Assembly: GCA_017521285.1 (NCBI GenBank)
Contig: JAFXDG010000116.1
Span: 1 to 64,000 of the forward strand
Source: Bacteroidaceae bacterium
Lineage (GTDB): Bacteria; Bacteroidota; Bacteroidia; Bacteroidales; Bacteroidaceae
Length of the DNA stretch: 64,000 bases
Reading direction: 5' to 3'
Part shown: positions 36,759 to 45,776 of the stretch, one piece after another
How the letters are laid out: the number at the start of each line of letters is the position of its first letter
How positions within the stretch are numbered: position 1 is the stretch's first letter
The notes under the pieces: model-generated
Told to the model about the DNA's origin: nothing
Database searches by the model: none
The model's input: only the letters and a program-made list of their open reading frames with translations
Translations under genes and position numbers: made by a program

Positions 36759-36852
36759 GTCATGCTGAACGCAGTGAAGCATCTGATGACGCCAACCGTC
36801 TGGTGGTTATGTGCTTGCGTTTACAGATCCTTCGCTCGGGCTCAGGATGACA
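36759..36852. repeat. Foldback repeat, family D copy 3
   Basis: GTCATGCTGAACGCAGTGAAGCATCTG faces CAGATCCTTCGCTCGGGCTCAGGATGACA in parts. It sits in the 174-bp gap between two fimbrial genes and belongs with 529-624 and 48472-48567. Confidence 0.65.
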
Positions 36853-36898
36853 AAGCGCGCGGTTTCTTCTGTCGAAGAGTTTTTTGTTTCGGACTTCC

Positions 36899-39817
36899 TC
36901 ACCTTGCCGACGGGTCGTTCAACTGTATGCTCGACAGGGGGATGCGGGTGTATTCCACATCCTCCTTGTTGGTGCTGTAGGAGACGTAGAGGTAGTCGCC
37001 GTGTACCATGGCTTTGGGATAACAGTAGCCGGAGCCGGCACTGCCTCTTCTGTCTTGGATTCCTCCTGTAGTATCCACAGTTTTTGTGTATCCGGTGCGA
37101 AGCAGGTACGATTGGCTGAAGGTCTCTCCATCCTTGCTCAGGTGAATGACGAGCGGACTGCGGGTCTCGCTCTGCACGGGGTTGTTGACAATGAATGCCG
37201 TGCCATCGGGCAGATTGCCTGCACACTGCTTCGACTTGGAGTCGTACAGATTGGTGGCAACGGGGTCGCTCCATGTCAAACCGTAGTCGTGGCTGACGGA
37301 GGCACGCACACGACGCTCGGCTGCGGTTTGTGTTCCTGATTCATTGTCCCGGAAAATCATCACCAGGTCACCATTTGCCTTTTGGAAGATGCTGGGTTCC
37401 ATTTCGCGAGATTGTTCCTGAGCGGAATTCTTTGCACTTGCCGAGAATGTAGCTTTCTTCCATCCCAAAACGCCGTCCGTAGAATAGTCGGTATAGATGG
37501 GGTTGACATAGAGTCCGTTGTTGTATTCAGTCCCTTGGATGGTGGCTGTCTGGAAATGGCCGGCATTGATGATACGCTTGGTGCCATTGGGCAGCGTTAT
37601 CACATGCGGGTCTTGCTCGAAGATGGCGGTAAGCTGACCACTGCCCTCCATAGTCACTTCGCTGATGGCTGATGAATTCGACATGTCAATGTAACGGGTC
37701 TTTCCATAAGTAGGTTTGGTTGTCCATGCATTACCATCTCCCTTTGTTCCTCCAAGCCACGTATTCACGTAGGCTATCAGTCTGTCATCAGCCACGAACC
37801 AACCGCCTGACGAGGTATAGCCTGTAGTTGATTCACCGGATTGGGTGAGGTCTGTTGGAGTTGACCAGCTTGTTCCGTCCGCACTGGTGCTGTAATGGAT
37901 GTGTGTGTCGGGTGTATCCTCCTTTGTAGCGGATGTCTGCCACATGCAGTAGAGGGTTCCGTTATAAGCCGCCATCACCACACCGTTGTTGCACATGGCA
38001 CCGTCTGCTCCTGTGTAGATGGTCTTGGTCTCTATTCCTGTAGGATAGCTCAACCCCGAGTAAGAATAGATACCCGGTTTGGCACCGGCAATCTTGGTAT
38101 CTCCTGATGATACGGCTGTACCCCATGCACTCATATCCACTATGAACGGCACCTCATCCCCCGTGTCGCCGGTGCGTGTTTCCACTTGGGCAATGTGTAT
38201 GCGGCGGTTGGCTATGCCGTAATTGCCTGTTACATAGTTACCCGTTTCATCCACGGGCGTGATGTCGGCTTCGGTATCCAGCAGGGTCTCAAAGGTGAAG
38301 TAGAGGTCGGTCTCCAACACCTTATTGAACTTGCCACGAGGTTTCACGGTGATGGTATATTCATCATCCGTACCGCCAAAGCCATAGGTCTTGCTATCTG
38401 CAGTAAAAGTGAAGTTATAAGGGTCGGTCAAGTGGGCCACCCAGCGTACACCGGCAGGCTCTTTCACCTTGAAGGTAAAGGAGGCATAACCCGATGATGC
38501 GTCATCAGCCGAATAGAGTACCTCATTGCTCCAGCGAGTCAATGTCGTGTTGAACACAGCACTGGCCTCGCTTGTCAATACTACCGCTGCATTCTGACTC
38601 AGCTCATATTCCATCGTCTCATACTCCCAGGGCATGACGCGGACACGGGCTTCCAGTTTGCCGCTTTCGATTCGGGTGATGGTGTAGTCGTAGATGTCGT
38701 TACGGATGATGTCCCATTCGGGAGCTGTGGGAGCTTTGGTGTCACTGTAGTCGGCGAAGTGGAGGGAGTAGTTGTTGCCACTTTGGTCTTTGACTGCATT
38801 TCCGTCTGCATCGTTGATGCTGAGGCTGATGGTGGCAGGGGTTACACCCGTTTCCATATTGTTGTATTCGGGGATGTAGATGACCCAATATTTTTTGTCA
38901 TCATCTTCGGTGACTTCGCTGAAGAGGAGGTCTTGTATGGACGATACATTTGTGGGGATGCTGGGGTAGAGGATGGGAGTTGCATTGGCGGGAGTTACTG
39001 ACTCATCGGTATTCCATGCGGTGGTGTATCCATCTGTTGTACTTCCCACATACGCCTGTGGATTTCCTTCATGCTTTTGTGCGGCTACATATCCTCCTGT
39101 ATTGGCCACGTTGAGGGTGACGCTGTTCAATGTGTAGCCATTGGCGGTAATAGCAATGCGCACCTTGGCCATGGCGCGGAGGACGTTGATGGGATCTGTC
39201 AGTGTTGTGGCATTGTTCGTGGAGGTGTTGAAACTGAAAGGCAGGATGCCCCACATGGGGATGGTGGCATCGTCGTACTCCTTTTCTACTAAGCTGGCGG
39301 AGAAGGTTTTGCTATAGGTGTATGCCAATGCCTCAATCAGGTTGTCGAGGGTGGAGGTGCCTGCTGTAAGTACTGCCTCTTGTGAATGGTTGCAAACGGC
39401 TACGATGTGGTAGGGCTTTGTTTGTGAAGCGGTGATATGGTCAGTGGCGATTTTGTCGAAGACACCTATGCATCGGTCGGTTGTCGAAATGATGTTGATT
39501 GATTTGGCAACAAACTTCAGGTCGTTGTCGAAGATGTACAAATCTACGTTGTAGGGGTTGATATAGTTCTCGTACTCCAAACCCTCTTCCATACTGATGT
39601 CGGGTGTATTGTCATCTCCCACCCCATCAGGGGTAATAGTTGCACGGGTGCGCGTATCGGTGGAGCCACCATTGACATTCAGCATCACACTCACATACAC
39701 CTCTGTGGCGTCGCCTTCGGAGGGGGCGCCAAGGTAGTCGGTGTCCGAGCAGGATGCAAGGGCGATGATGAGCAATGCCATCAGGGTATGGGATATGTAG
39801 AGGCTCCAGTGTTTCAC
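36899..39817 (-). CDS. Fimbrillin fused to a sialidase-like (BNR) beta-propeller
   Basis: A 972-residue lipoprotein; lipobox Cys23 (ALASC). Residues about 35-560 are fimbrillin-like, with RTRAT (Arg58) and VLRAMAKVRIAI. Residues about 585-972 look like a sialidase/BNR propeller. Asp-box-like turns occur at STSADGTSW (643-651), STDGVLGW (779-786), SHDYGLTW (842-849) and SKDGETF (894-900), with MEPSIFQKANGDLVMIFR (806-823) and YLYVSYSTNKEDVEYTRIPL near the end. The FRIP motif and a clear arginine triad are not seen, so it may be a lectin rather than an active sialidase. The gene lies between the FimB anchor and the DUF4906 subunit. I infer a fimbrial tip that binds, and perhaps cuts, host glycans. 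Confidence 0.75.
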   Translation of the reverse strand: MKHWSLYISHTLMALLIIALASCSDTDYLGAPSEGDATEVYVSVMLNVNGGSTDTRTRATITPDGVGDDNTPDISMEEGLEYENYINPYNVDLYIFDNDLKFVAKSINIISTTDRCIGVFDKIATDHITASQTKPYHIVAVCNHSQEAVLTAGTSTLDNLIEALAYTYSKTFSASLVEKEYDDATIPMWGILPFSFNTSTNNATTLTDPINVLRAMAKVRIAITANGYTLNSVTLNVANTGGYVAAQKHEGNPQAYVGSTTDGYTTAWNTDESVTPANATPILYPSIPTNVSSIQDLLFSEVTEDDDKKYWVIYIPEYNNMETGVTPATISLSINDADGNAVKDQSGNNYSLHFADYSDTKAPTAPEWDIIRNDIYDYTITRIESGKLEARVRVMPWEYETMEYELSQNAAVVLTSEASAVFNTTLTRWSNEVLYSADDASSGYASFTFKVKEPAGVRWVAHLTDPYNFTFTADSKTYGFGGTDDEYTITVKPRGKFNKVLETDLYFTFETLLDTEADITPVDETGNYVTGNYGIANRRIHIAQVETRTGDTGDEVPFIVDMSAWGTAVSSGDTKIAGAKPGIYSYSGLSYPTGIETKTIYTGADGAMCNNGVVMAAYNGTLYCMWQTSATKEDTPDTHIHYSTSADGTSWSTPTDLTQSGESTTGYTSSGGWFVADDRLIAYVNTWLGGTKGDGNAWTTKPTYGKTRYIDMSNSSAISEVTMEGSGQLTAIFEQDPHVITLPNGTKRIINAGHFQTATIQGTEYNNGLYVNPIYTDYSTDGVLGWKKATFSASAKNSAQEQSREMEPSIFQKANGDLVMIFRDNESGTQTAAERRVRASVSHDYGLTWSDPVATNLYDSKSKQCAGNLPDGTAFIVNNPVQSETRSPLVIHLSKDGETFSQSYLLRTGYTKTVDTTGGIQDRRGSAGSGYCYPKAMVHGDYLYVSYSTNKEDVEYTRIPLSSIQLNDPSAR

Positions 39818-39861
39818 TGTCCTTGTATATTAGTTATATCAGTTTCTTTACGTTTGTTTTT

Positions 39862-39985
39862 ATCTTACTTTTTTATCTCTGGTAGGGGCGAGTGTTGGCT
39901 TTTAGTCTCAGTTTGTTAGTCTCAGTTTGTCAGTTTGTTAGTTTGTCAGTTTTAGCTTTTAGTTTTCAATAGTCAGTTTGTTTAG
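39862..39985. repeat. Tandem CAGTTTGT/TTAGT low-complexity repeat
   Basis: Degenerate CAGTTTGTTAGT units run from about 39903 to 39985. The preceding text CTTACTTTTTTATCTCTGG (39866-39884) recurs nearly unchanged at 43189-43207, at the matching place upstream of the Mfa1 gene. Confidence 0.5.
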
Positions 39986-40003
39986 TCTTTGGGGTGATTG
40001 TTC

Positions 40004-40155
40004 TCACCCCCTCCGCTTCGCTCGTCCCCCTAAGACAGGAGGACAATTTGGAATGTCCTGCTTGCATCCGTTGTTTGCGTTCATTGCTTGCATGAGATGC
40101 GAATCATTTCCAGCTCCTCCCCTGTCTTAGGGGAGGTCCCTTTAGGGGGAGGGGT
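40004..40155. repeat. C-rich foldback element, family A, fimbrial copy 1
   Basis: The left part has CCCCCTAAGACAGG and the right arm CTCCTCCCCTGTCTTAG then GGGGAGG and TTTAGGGGGAGGGGT. TTGCATCCGTTGTTTGCGT units lie in the middle. It is a diverged relative of 43788-44004, 44033-44236 and 46759-46968. With the tandem repeat it fills the 381-bp gap between FimB and the sialidase-like gene. Confidence 0.7.
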
Positions 40156-40198
40156 AAATGGTGGGGTGTGTAGTAGGGTCAGTCAGTTTCAGTTTCAA

Positions 40199-41230
40199 TT
40201 ACAGATCCACGTCCTGCAACACCACTCTCCACGAGTTGATGAGGATGCTGGCGCTGAGCCAGTTGGCCTTTTCGTCGAGGAAGAAGGTGAAGGCGTAGGA
40301 GTCTTCGCGGTCGAGGTATTCCTGGTCGCTCATGTGGCCGGTGTCGTGTTGGCTACGCATGAGTTTGAGGTAATCCACGAGGGGGATGCTGAAGACGGTT
40401 TCGCCCGTCGTCAGGTTGGTGACGGTCAGTCGGGGGTTACGGTCGGCCATGAGGCGTCCGAGGGTCAGTTCGGCTATCACCGAGTTTTGTTTCTTTACGG
40501 CGGAGCGTGTCTCCTCTATCTCCACGCTGCCTTCGCGCGAGGCGTGGGGCACGTAGGTGAGCCGTTTGTCGGGGATGAGTGTGTTGTCATGCGCCATCAG
40601 GCCGTTGTCGTCGGTCACGGTGAAGCTGAAGTCATCGGCCTCCAGGGCATCGGTGCTCGTATTGCTGAGGTTGACCACCAGGGTGCAGGTGTTCTTCATC
40701 AGGGGCATGGTGATGGTGGGCGGATTAGCGTTGCTCTTCACGGCCACGGGCTTGTCCAGTTTGCCATGGAAGATGGGGCCTATGCCACACACCTGTATGC
40801 TGCCGTCGGGCATGGGTGTGCGTCCGCCGATGCGGCAGGTCAGCTCCTTCATGCGGCTTTGTCCGATGGTCATCGGGGGCAGTTCGGTGGTGGTGCATCC
40901 CTGTCGGTGCGCCCAGGCAATCAGGTAGTGGTCTTTGGGGTCGAAGGGCAGTTTCATGCGGTAGGCAGGGTTGCCCAGCGGGCTTCCCTCCTCGGTTTGT
41001 TTCCACACCAGAGTTTCGTCGGCATTGAACACGTAGAGGGTGATGGCGCTCACCTGCTTACAGAAGGCGTCAACTCCCAGCATGTTGTAGTCGTAGATGA
41101 ACTGTACGCGCACGTCGCAATCTTCGTCCCCATTGTCGAGGATGGGGTCACATGCGGCCATGCCGAGTGCTACGGCCACGAGTGCCATGTACTTGATAGT
41201 TTCCTTGATGTGTGCCGACAATGATTTCAT
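40199..41230 (-). CDS. FimB/Mfa2-family fimbrial anchor subunit
   Basis: A 343-residue lipoprotein; lipobox Cys27 (GMAAC). It matches the FimB/Mfa2 anchor family in length, in YNMLGVDAF near the N-terminus, and in the C-terminal ending WRVVLQDVDL. Anchors of this type hold the fimbria in the outer membrane and limit its length. It lacks the TRA site found in the other four subunits, as expected for a protein that stays lipid-anchored. It lies 181 bp downstream of the Mfa1 gene, the usual order. Confidence 0.88.
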   Translation of the reverse strand: MKSLSAHIKETIKYMALVAVALGMAACDPILDNGDEDCDVRVQFIYDYNMLGVDAFCKQVSAITLYVFNADETLVWKQTEEGSPLGNPAYRMKLPFDPKDHYLIAWAHRQGCTTTELPPMTIGQSRMKELTCRIGGRTPMPDGSIQVCGIGPIFHGKLDKPVAVKSNANPPTITMPLMKNTCTLVVNLSNTSTDALEADDFSFTVTDDNGLMAHDNTLIPDKRLTYVPHASREGSVEIEETRSAVKKQNSVIAELTLGRLMADRNPRLTVTNLTTGETVFSIPLVDYLKLMRSQHDTGHMSDQEYLDREDSYAFTFFLDEKANWLSASILINSWRVVLQDVDL

Positions 41231-41411
41231 TTCGTCTTTTTTTGTTGTTTTTTTCGTTTTTTCTTCTTTTCTTCAGACATAAGAACATAAGGGGACATAA
41301 TACAGGCTCTTTTTGTTCTTTTGCCGAAGGGTTTCTTTCCCTTTTTTCTCCCCTACCTGAGAAAATTTTCTGGCAGGTAGGGGAGAAATTTATGAAAGGG
41401 AATAGGGGGGA

Positions 41412-43130
41412 TCATTTACCGAGTTCTACATCCTGAGTAACAATACGGTACTTCAAAATCTGAACTTGAGCTGCAATTGCACTGTGATCATTTTCAGGAA
41501 GTTCAGGAATAATCGGCTTATCTTCGGGATCATCAGTAGGATCGGGCTTCGTGCCATCATCAGGATCTTCAGGATCGGGGAAGTAAGGATCTGTAGGATC
41601 TGTTGTAGGTTCGTCCTCAGGATTGGGGACAGGAGTTCCTAAACCTGTAATACTTTTAATGGTCAAAGCATAATAGTGATTACGGATAATTGCGAAATCA
41701 GTTTCCTGATATACCGGCTCGTGCTGAATCTCTGTGAAATAATAAGTTTGTCCCTCATTATAGAACTTGAAAATTCCAACTGCAGTCTTCAATTCATCAT
41801 CATTCATTTCAGCAACAGTCTTTGGTGTTCCATCTGCCAAATAATATGTCGTACCAGAAACATTTTTCACTCCTAATCTTGTCTGCCAATCTTTTTCATT
41901 CAAAGTTGACTCTCCAGTCTCATCTGTATTATAGATGAAAGTGAAATCATCTTTAGTCAAAGCAACTTTAGTTGAACCACCATCTGTAGATTTGAGGTAT
42001 TTGTCCTTCAAATAATATGTTGCCATATACTGATTGAAAGCATCTGCTCCATTAAAGTTAATAGCTGCCCATTGAATCAAGTTAACAGGATTACCGTGCT
42101 CGTCATTCAATGTAGCTGCTACAACCAATTTTGTAGTACTGGCAGCATCTGTATTCTCGAAACAATACTTATCAGCTTTGTTTGCTGTTCCATAAGTATA
42201 GTGACCATGTCCTGCAGTAGTTATGGCATTTGCCCAATATGAACGAGAATCACCCAAGTCATTCCACCAGCCATCTGGCAAAGCTGTCTTACCGGTATTT
42301 GTCTTGAAAGTATAAGAAGCGTCCAATTGCTTAACCAAATAAGAGCCCTTATTGGTGCAATCCAACCACCAACCTTCAATTGTAGGAATAATTTTCGTAG
42401 GGGTAGTTGAGCCTGAGAATGTTACACTTTCATCACCTACTGTAGAAGTTCCTTCAACGTGTACACGTGCCAAAACTCTTTCAACAGCGATTTTTACAGG
42501 GGCCTCTTTTGCTTTCTGTGCTGCAATTTCAGGAGTTTTTCCACGACCAATCTGAGCGGGTTCAATAGGAGTGGCTTGAATAACCTCTGTACCATTTACA
42601 TAAACAGAGTTAGTCATAACGAATGTACCAGAAGCTGTACCGCTAAGTTTGGTGTTTGTACCTGATACGTCATGCAATTTTTTAGTAAGTTCGTCCAATT
42701 TGCTCGGATTGATATCCTTATATCCTTCAGGTAAGTTGATTGCAACAGCGATGTAAGCAGGTGTTACTGAAGGATCTTGCAAAACAATGGTAGCACCATG
42801 AATCTTGTCAATAGTCAAGTTTGTTCCATCAGTAGCAGTTCCCAATGAAGCGGGTGTCTGAGGATCCAAGCACTTGTTTTTGGCTGCATCAAAGAAGAAG
42901 AAACGAGCAGAAGTTACCGCAACTTCGGCTGGATCACCTTTTTTGTAATACGTAGTATTGTCCTCGTCATCATTCCATGCTCTCGTAGAAGAACCACCAG
43001 GCATGTTGAATTGCACCGTAATACATGCGTATTCCGATTGAGCACCATTCACGATAGGCTCATCATCATTTGAACATGCAGCGAATGCCAAGCATGCCAA
43101 AGCACCAAAAAATAAATTTTTAGCTTTCAT
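41412..43130 (-). CDS. Mfa1-family major fimbrial subunit
   Basis: A 572-residue lipoprotein precursor; lipobox Cys19 (AFAAC). Mfa1-type fimbrillins polymerise into type V pili after an Arg-specific protease removes the N-terminus and frees an acceptor groove. The likely site here is SSTR-AW (Arg50). Family features are the AVERVLARVHVE strand, LPDGWWNDLG, YYALTIKSITG and the C-terminal donor-strand region ending YRIVTQDVELG. A Pro/Asp/Glu-rich linker of about 45 residues (about 500-548) before the last strand is unusual. This is the probable shaft protein of the locus. Confidence 0.9.
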   Translation of the reverse strand: MKAKNLFFGALACLAFAACSNDDEPIVNGAQSEYACITVQFNMPGGSSTRAWNDDEDNTTYYKKGDPAEVAVTSARFFFFDAAKNKCLDPQTPASLGTATDGTNLTIDKIHGATIVLQDPSVTPAYIAVAINLPEGYKDINPSKLDELTKKLHDVSGTNTKLSGTASGTFVMTNSVYVNGTEVIQATPIEPAQIGRGKTPEIAAQKAKEAPVKIAVERVLARVHVEGTSTVGDESVTFSGSTTPTKIIPTIEGWWLDCTNKGSYLVKQLDASYTFKTNTGKTALPDGWWNDLGDSRSYWANAITTAGHGHYTYGTANKADKYCFENTDAASTTKLVVAATLNDEHGNPVNLIQWAAINFNGADAFNQYMATYYLKDKYLKSTDGGSTKVALTKDDFTFIYNTDETGESTLNEKDWQTRLGVKNVSGTTYYLADGTPKTVAEMNDDELKTAVGIFKFYNEGQTYYFTEIQHEPVYQETDFAIIRNHYYALTIKSITGLGTPVPNPEDEPTTDPTDPYFPDPEDPDDGTKPDPTDDPEDKPIIPELPENDHSAIAAQVQILKYRIVTQDVELGK

Positions 43131-43219
43131 AAATTTGATAAATTAAGTTAGTAAATAAATTTGTTTTAATTATTATTTTCTTTTGTTCTTACTTTTTTCT
43201 CTCTGGTTGGGGCGGGGGT

Positions 43220-43304
43220 TTTCACCCCTCTACCACTCGTCCACAGATTATTCGGGGAGGGGGACCACCGGCCTATTCACCTGTGGCCGTGTGGTGGAGG
43301 GGTG
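43220..43304. repeat. Foldback element overlapping the DUF559 3' end
   Basis: TCACCCCTCTACCAC faces GTGGTGGAGGGGTGA with one mismatch. The right arm encodes the last residues of the DUF559 protein (FTPPPHGHR). The left arm text CACCCCTCTACCACTCG also opens the elements at 43788, 44033 and 46759. Confidence 0.7.
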
Positions 43305-43684
43305 AAAAGGTGATGAAGGAGATTATTCTCCGCTTTACTCGCATCCTTTGCTTCCCTCACGGCTTCTTCAATCTCGTGCAGGATTCCATTTGCACTGTCG
43401 AACACTTGCTTATTTTCAAAGCGGATGACACGGATGCCATGCATTCTTGTCAGGTATTCAGTGCGGGCTTCATCGTAACCTGTCCCATCAAGGGTATAGT
43501 GTCCTGCTCCGTCTAACTCTATACCGAGTTTAATCTCGGGAGAGTAGAAGTCAAGTATGTATGGCCCAACAGAGAACTGGCGTCGGAATTTTACTCCAAG
43601 TACTTGTCTGCCTTTCAGCATTTTCCACAAGGTGGCTTCTGCTGGTGTTCCTTCCTTACGCAGGCTTCGCCGATTTTCTTTCAT
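43277..43684 (-). CDS. DUF559 (VSR-like endonuclease fold) protein
   Basis: A 135-residue protein of the DUF559 family, related to very-short-patch-repair-type nucleases. Visible are TPAEATLWKMLKGRQ, FRRQFSVGPYILDFYSP, ELDGAGHY and the IRVIRFENKQV strand. I chose the ATG at 43684, because an ATG 51 bp upstream adds a proline-rich stretch derived from repeat text. It interrupts the fimbrial gene order between DUF3868 and Mfa1, and repeats flank it on both sides. A second DUF559 gene lies at 50781-51149 between argG and argC. It is probably cargo of a repeat element rather than part of the fimbria. Confidence 0.8.
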   Translation of the reverse strand: MKENRRSLRKEGTPAEATLWKMLKGRQVLGVKFRRQFSVGPYILDFYSPEIKLGIELDGAGHYTLDGTGYDEARTEYLTRMHGIRVIRFENKQVFDSANGILHEIEEAVREAKDASKAENNLLHHLFTPPPHGHR

Positions 43685-43787
43685 TGCCGGCCTATTGTTT
43701 TCTTGCGTATCGGGACGCGGTTGGGGGTGGTACATATATTTATTTTTTCCTTTACCTATTCTTTTTCTTCATCCTTTTCCTCTTTTT

Positions 43788-44004
43788 TCACCCCTCTACC
43801 ACTCGCCCATTCTTATTCGGGGCGGTGGTTCCCCTCCCCTAAGGCAGGGGAGGAGTATTGGTTACTTCTGCTTGCGTCCGTCGCTTGCGTCTATTGCTTG
43901 CGTCCGTCGCTTGCATGGGGTACTTATATCTCGCTTGCATGAGGTGCTAAGCTATCTAAGCTCCTCCCCTGTCTTAGGGGAGGTCCCTTTAGGGGGAGGG
44001 GTGA
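43788..44004. repeat. C-rich foldback element, family A, fimbrial copy 2
   Basis: The left arm includes CACCCCTCTACCACTCG and CCCCTCCCCTAAGGCAGGGG. The right arm includes CTCCTCCCCTGTCTTAGGGG and GGGGGAGGGGTGA. The centre holds several TTGCGTCCGT/TTGCGTCTAT units. Almost identical to 44033-44236. No gene is credible in it. Confidence 0.85.
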
Positions 44005-44032
44005 GAAGTGTCCGTATCTTCTTTCTCTTTTT

Positions 44033-44236
44033 TCACCCCTCTACCACTCGCCCATTCTTGTTCGGGGCGGTGGTTCCCCTCCCCTAAGGCAGGGGAGGAG
44101 TATTGGTTACTTCTGCTTGCGTCCATTGCTTGCGTCCGTCGCTTGCATGGGGTACTTACATCTCGCTTGCATGAGGTGCTAAGCTATCTAAGCTCCTCCC
44201 CTGTCTTAGGGGAGGTCCCTTTAGGGGGAGGGGTGA
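44033..44236. repeat. C-rich foldback element, family A, fimbrial copy 3
   Basis: This is nearly the same sequence as 43788-44004, 28 bp away, with fewer TTGCGTCCGT units. Its right end abuts the stop codon of the DUF3868 gene at 44237. Confidence 0.85.
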
Positions 44237-45706
44237 TTACTTATTATCCATCAGCGTCTGTCGGCGCTTCAGTTCGTCCAGGGCGGCTTGCGCCTGTTTG
44301 CTTCCCATCAGGGCAGCTTGTTGGAAGAGGGTGTATCCGTCGGCGGGGTGTCCCTCCAGATAAGCCAGGATAGCGCGGTTGCACTGGGCTTCGGCGCTCT
44401 GTCCGATGTGTGGCTCGTATTTCTTGGCCAGCGATGCGTTGCCCATTTGCAGGGCCACGGCCATGGCGTTGAGGTTTGCAACTGAGTCGGTGGGGAAGCG
44501 TCGGGCGGCGCTCATGAACAGCTCGTTGTACTCGTCGGTGCCCGGCTCCATGGTGAGCGAGAGGCGGTACAGCTCGTTTTGGCTGAGCATCCAGGGACGT
44601 GTCTGGTAGATGCCTGCCAGTTCGTCGTCGTTGAATCCGCGCACGGTGTAGAAGATGACGTAGTCAGAGTGGCGCAAGGCGGGGTAAACGTCGGCCAGCA
44701 ATTGCTTGTAGATGGGCAGGCGGGCAAGGCGGTTGTTGCGTGCGTCGGGGTCGGTGATGGCCGGGTCGTCGATGATGGCGAGAATCTCTTCCTTCTCCGC
44801 CCACTGTCCTTCGCTGACGCGTCGGCGCAGGCCTTCCCAGTCTTCGGGCTCGAAGTCAACGATGAAGGGCACGTCGGTGAGGGCATATTCGTTGCGCACA
44901 TACTCCGTGAGGGTGCGTGCACGGTTCTTGGCCAGATATACGTTGCGGCTATAGCGTCCTTCGGGCGATGCATAACCCTTGATGGTGATGCTGTCGATGT
45001 GGGTGATGCCCTGGTTGTCGCCTCCGCGCACCGAGTCGATGCTGGCGTAGATGCGGCGCAGCTCCTGGGGATTGCGGCGGTAGGTGGGGTCGAGGTTGAT
45101 TTTATCTACGCGGAAGTCGATGTAGGCACTACCTTCGGCGGTGAAGACTTTGGGGCCTGTGACTTTCGGTGTCTCGAAGCTGATGAATGGGGTGGGGTCG
45201 AAGGGGCTGAGCAGGCGTCCGATGGGGATGTAGAGCAGCTCTTGCTGCTTGCCGGCGCATCCGCAGAGGTCAACGCAGAGTTCGAGCGAACCTTCCTCCA
45301 TCCATGCCTCGTAGGGCAGGGTGCCGTGGTATTGGATGACCTGTTCGTCGCCCCTGTCGCGACGTACGATGGAGTAGGCATCGGTGGGCACCAGGCCGGC
45401 ACGCTGGTCGATGATGTGGCGACGGCGTCCATAGACATAGGCGGGGGTGAAGTCGTGTGTGCGTGTCTCGCGCAAGCCGTGGAAGAGGGGGGTGAGGGTG
45501 GTCACACGGTTGCTGCTCATGCGGAAGTCTTCGCTGAGGTGTATGTCGAGTGAGAAATATACGAGGTTGTCGGGGGTGCGCACCAGTTCGTAGGCCGGCA
45601 CGGTGACGTGCTTGGGGGTGAGCACCTTGTTCTCGCGCTGACGCGCCGTGGCGGGCAGCAGGGCTACGAGGATGAGCAGGAGGAGGAGGTATGTTGTTCT
45701 TTTCAT
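44237..45706 (-). CDS. DUF3868 domain-containing protein
   Basis: A 489-residue exported protein with a signal peptide at residues 1-21. Genes of the DUF3868 family are typical companions of Bacteroidales Mfa-type fimbrial loci. An OmpA-like segment (ITIKGYASPEG and YLAKNRARTLTEYV, about residues 235-275) suggests contact with peptidoglycan. The C-terminal region looks like TPR-type helical repeats. It lies 70 bp downstream of the DUF3575 gene and the two are probably one transcript. Its precise function is not established; assembly or anchoring of the fimbria is inference. Confidence 0.82.
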   Translation of the reverse strand: MKRTTYLLLLLILVALLPATARQRENKVLTPKHVTVPAYELVRTPDNLVYFSLDIHLSEDFRMSSNRVTTLTPLFHGLRETRTHDFTPAYVYGRRRHIIDQRAGLVPTDAYSIVRRDRGDEQVIQYHGTLPYEAWMEEGSLELCVDLCGCAGKQQELLYIPIGRLLSPFDPTPFISFETPKVTGPKVFTAEGSAYIDFRVDKINLDPTYRRNPQELRRIYASIDSVRGGDNQGITHIDSITIKGYASPEGRYSRNVYLAKNRARTLTEYVRNEYALTDVPFIVDFEPEDWEGLRRRVSEGQWAEKEEILAIIDDPAITDPDARNNRLARLPIYKQLLADVYPALRHSDYVIFYTVRGFNDDELAGIYQTRPWMLSQNELYRLSLTMEPGTDEYNELFMSAARRFPTDSVANLNAMAVALQMGNASLAKKYEPHIGQSAEAQCNRAILAYLEGHPADGYTLFQQAALMGSKQAQAALDELKRRQTLMDNK

Positions 45707-45776
45707 TGTTCTTTTCTTTTTGAGAGAGGACTCGGATTACTCTGAAAATCGGATTACTCTGAGGATTCAGAAATTT

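Noticed and set aside
40088..41224. 378-codon plus-strand frame opposite the FimB gene
   Set aside because: Antisense shadow that starts in repeat sequence; FimB features are clear on the other strand.
43557..44373. Plus-strand frames across the C-rich repeats
   Set aside because: They are translations of the repeats, and near-identical peptides recur at each copy.
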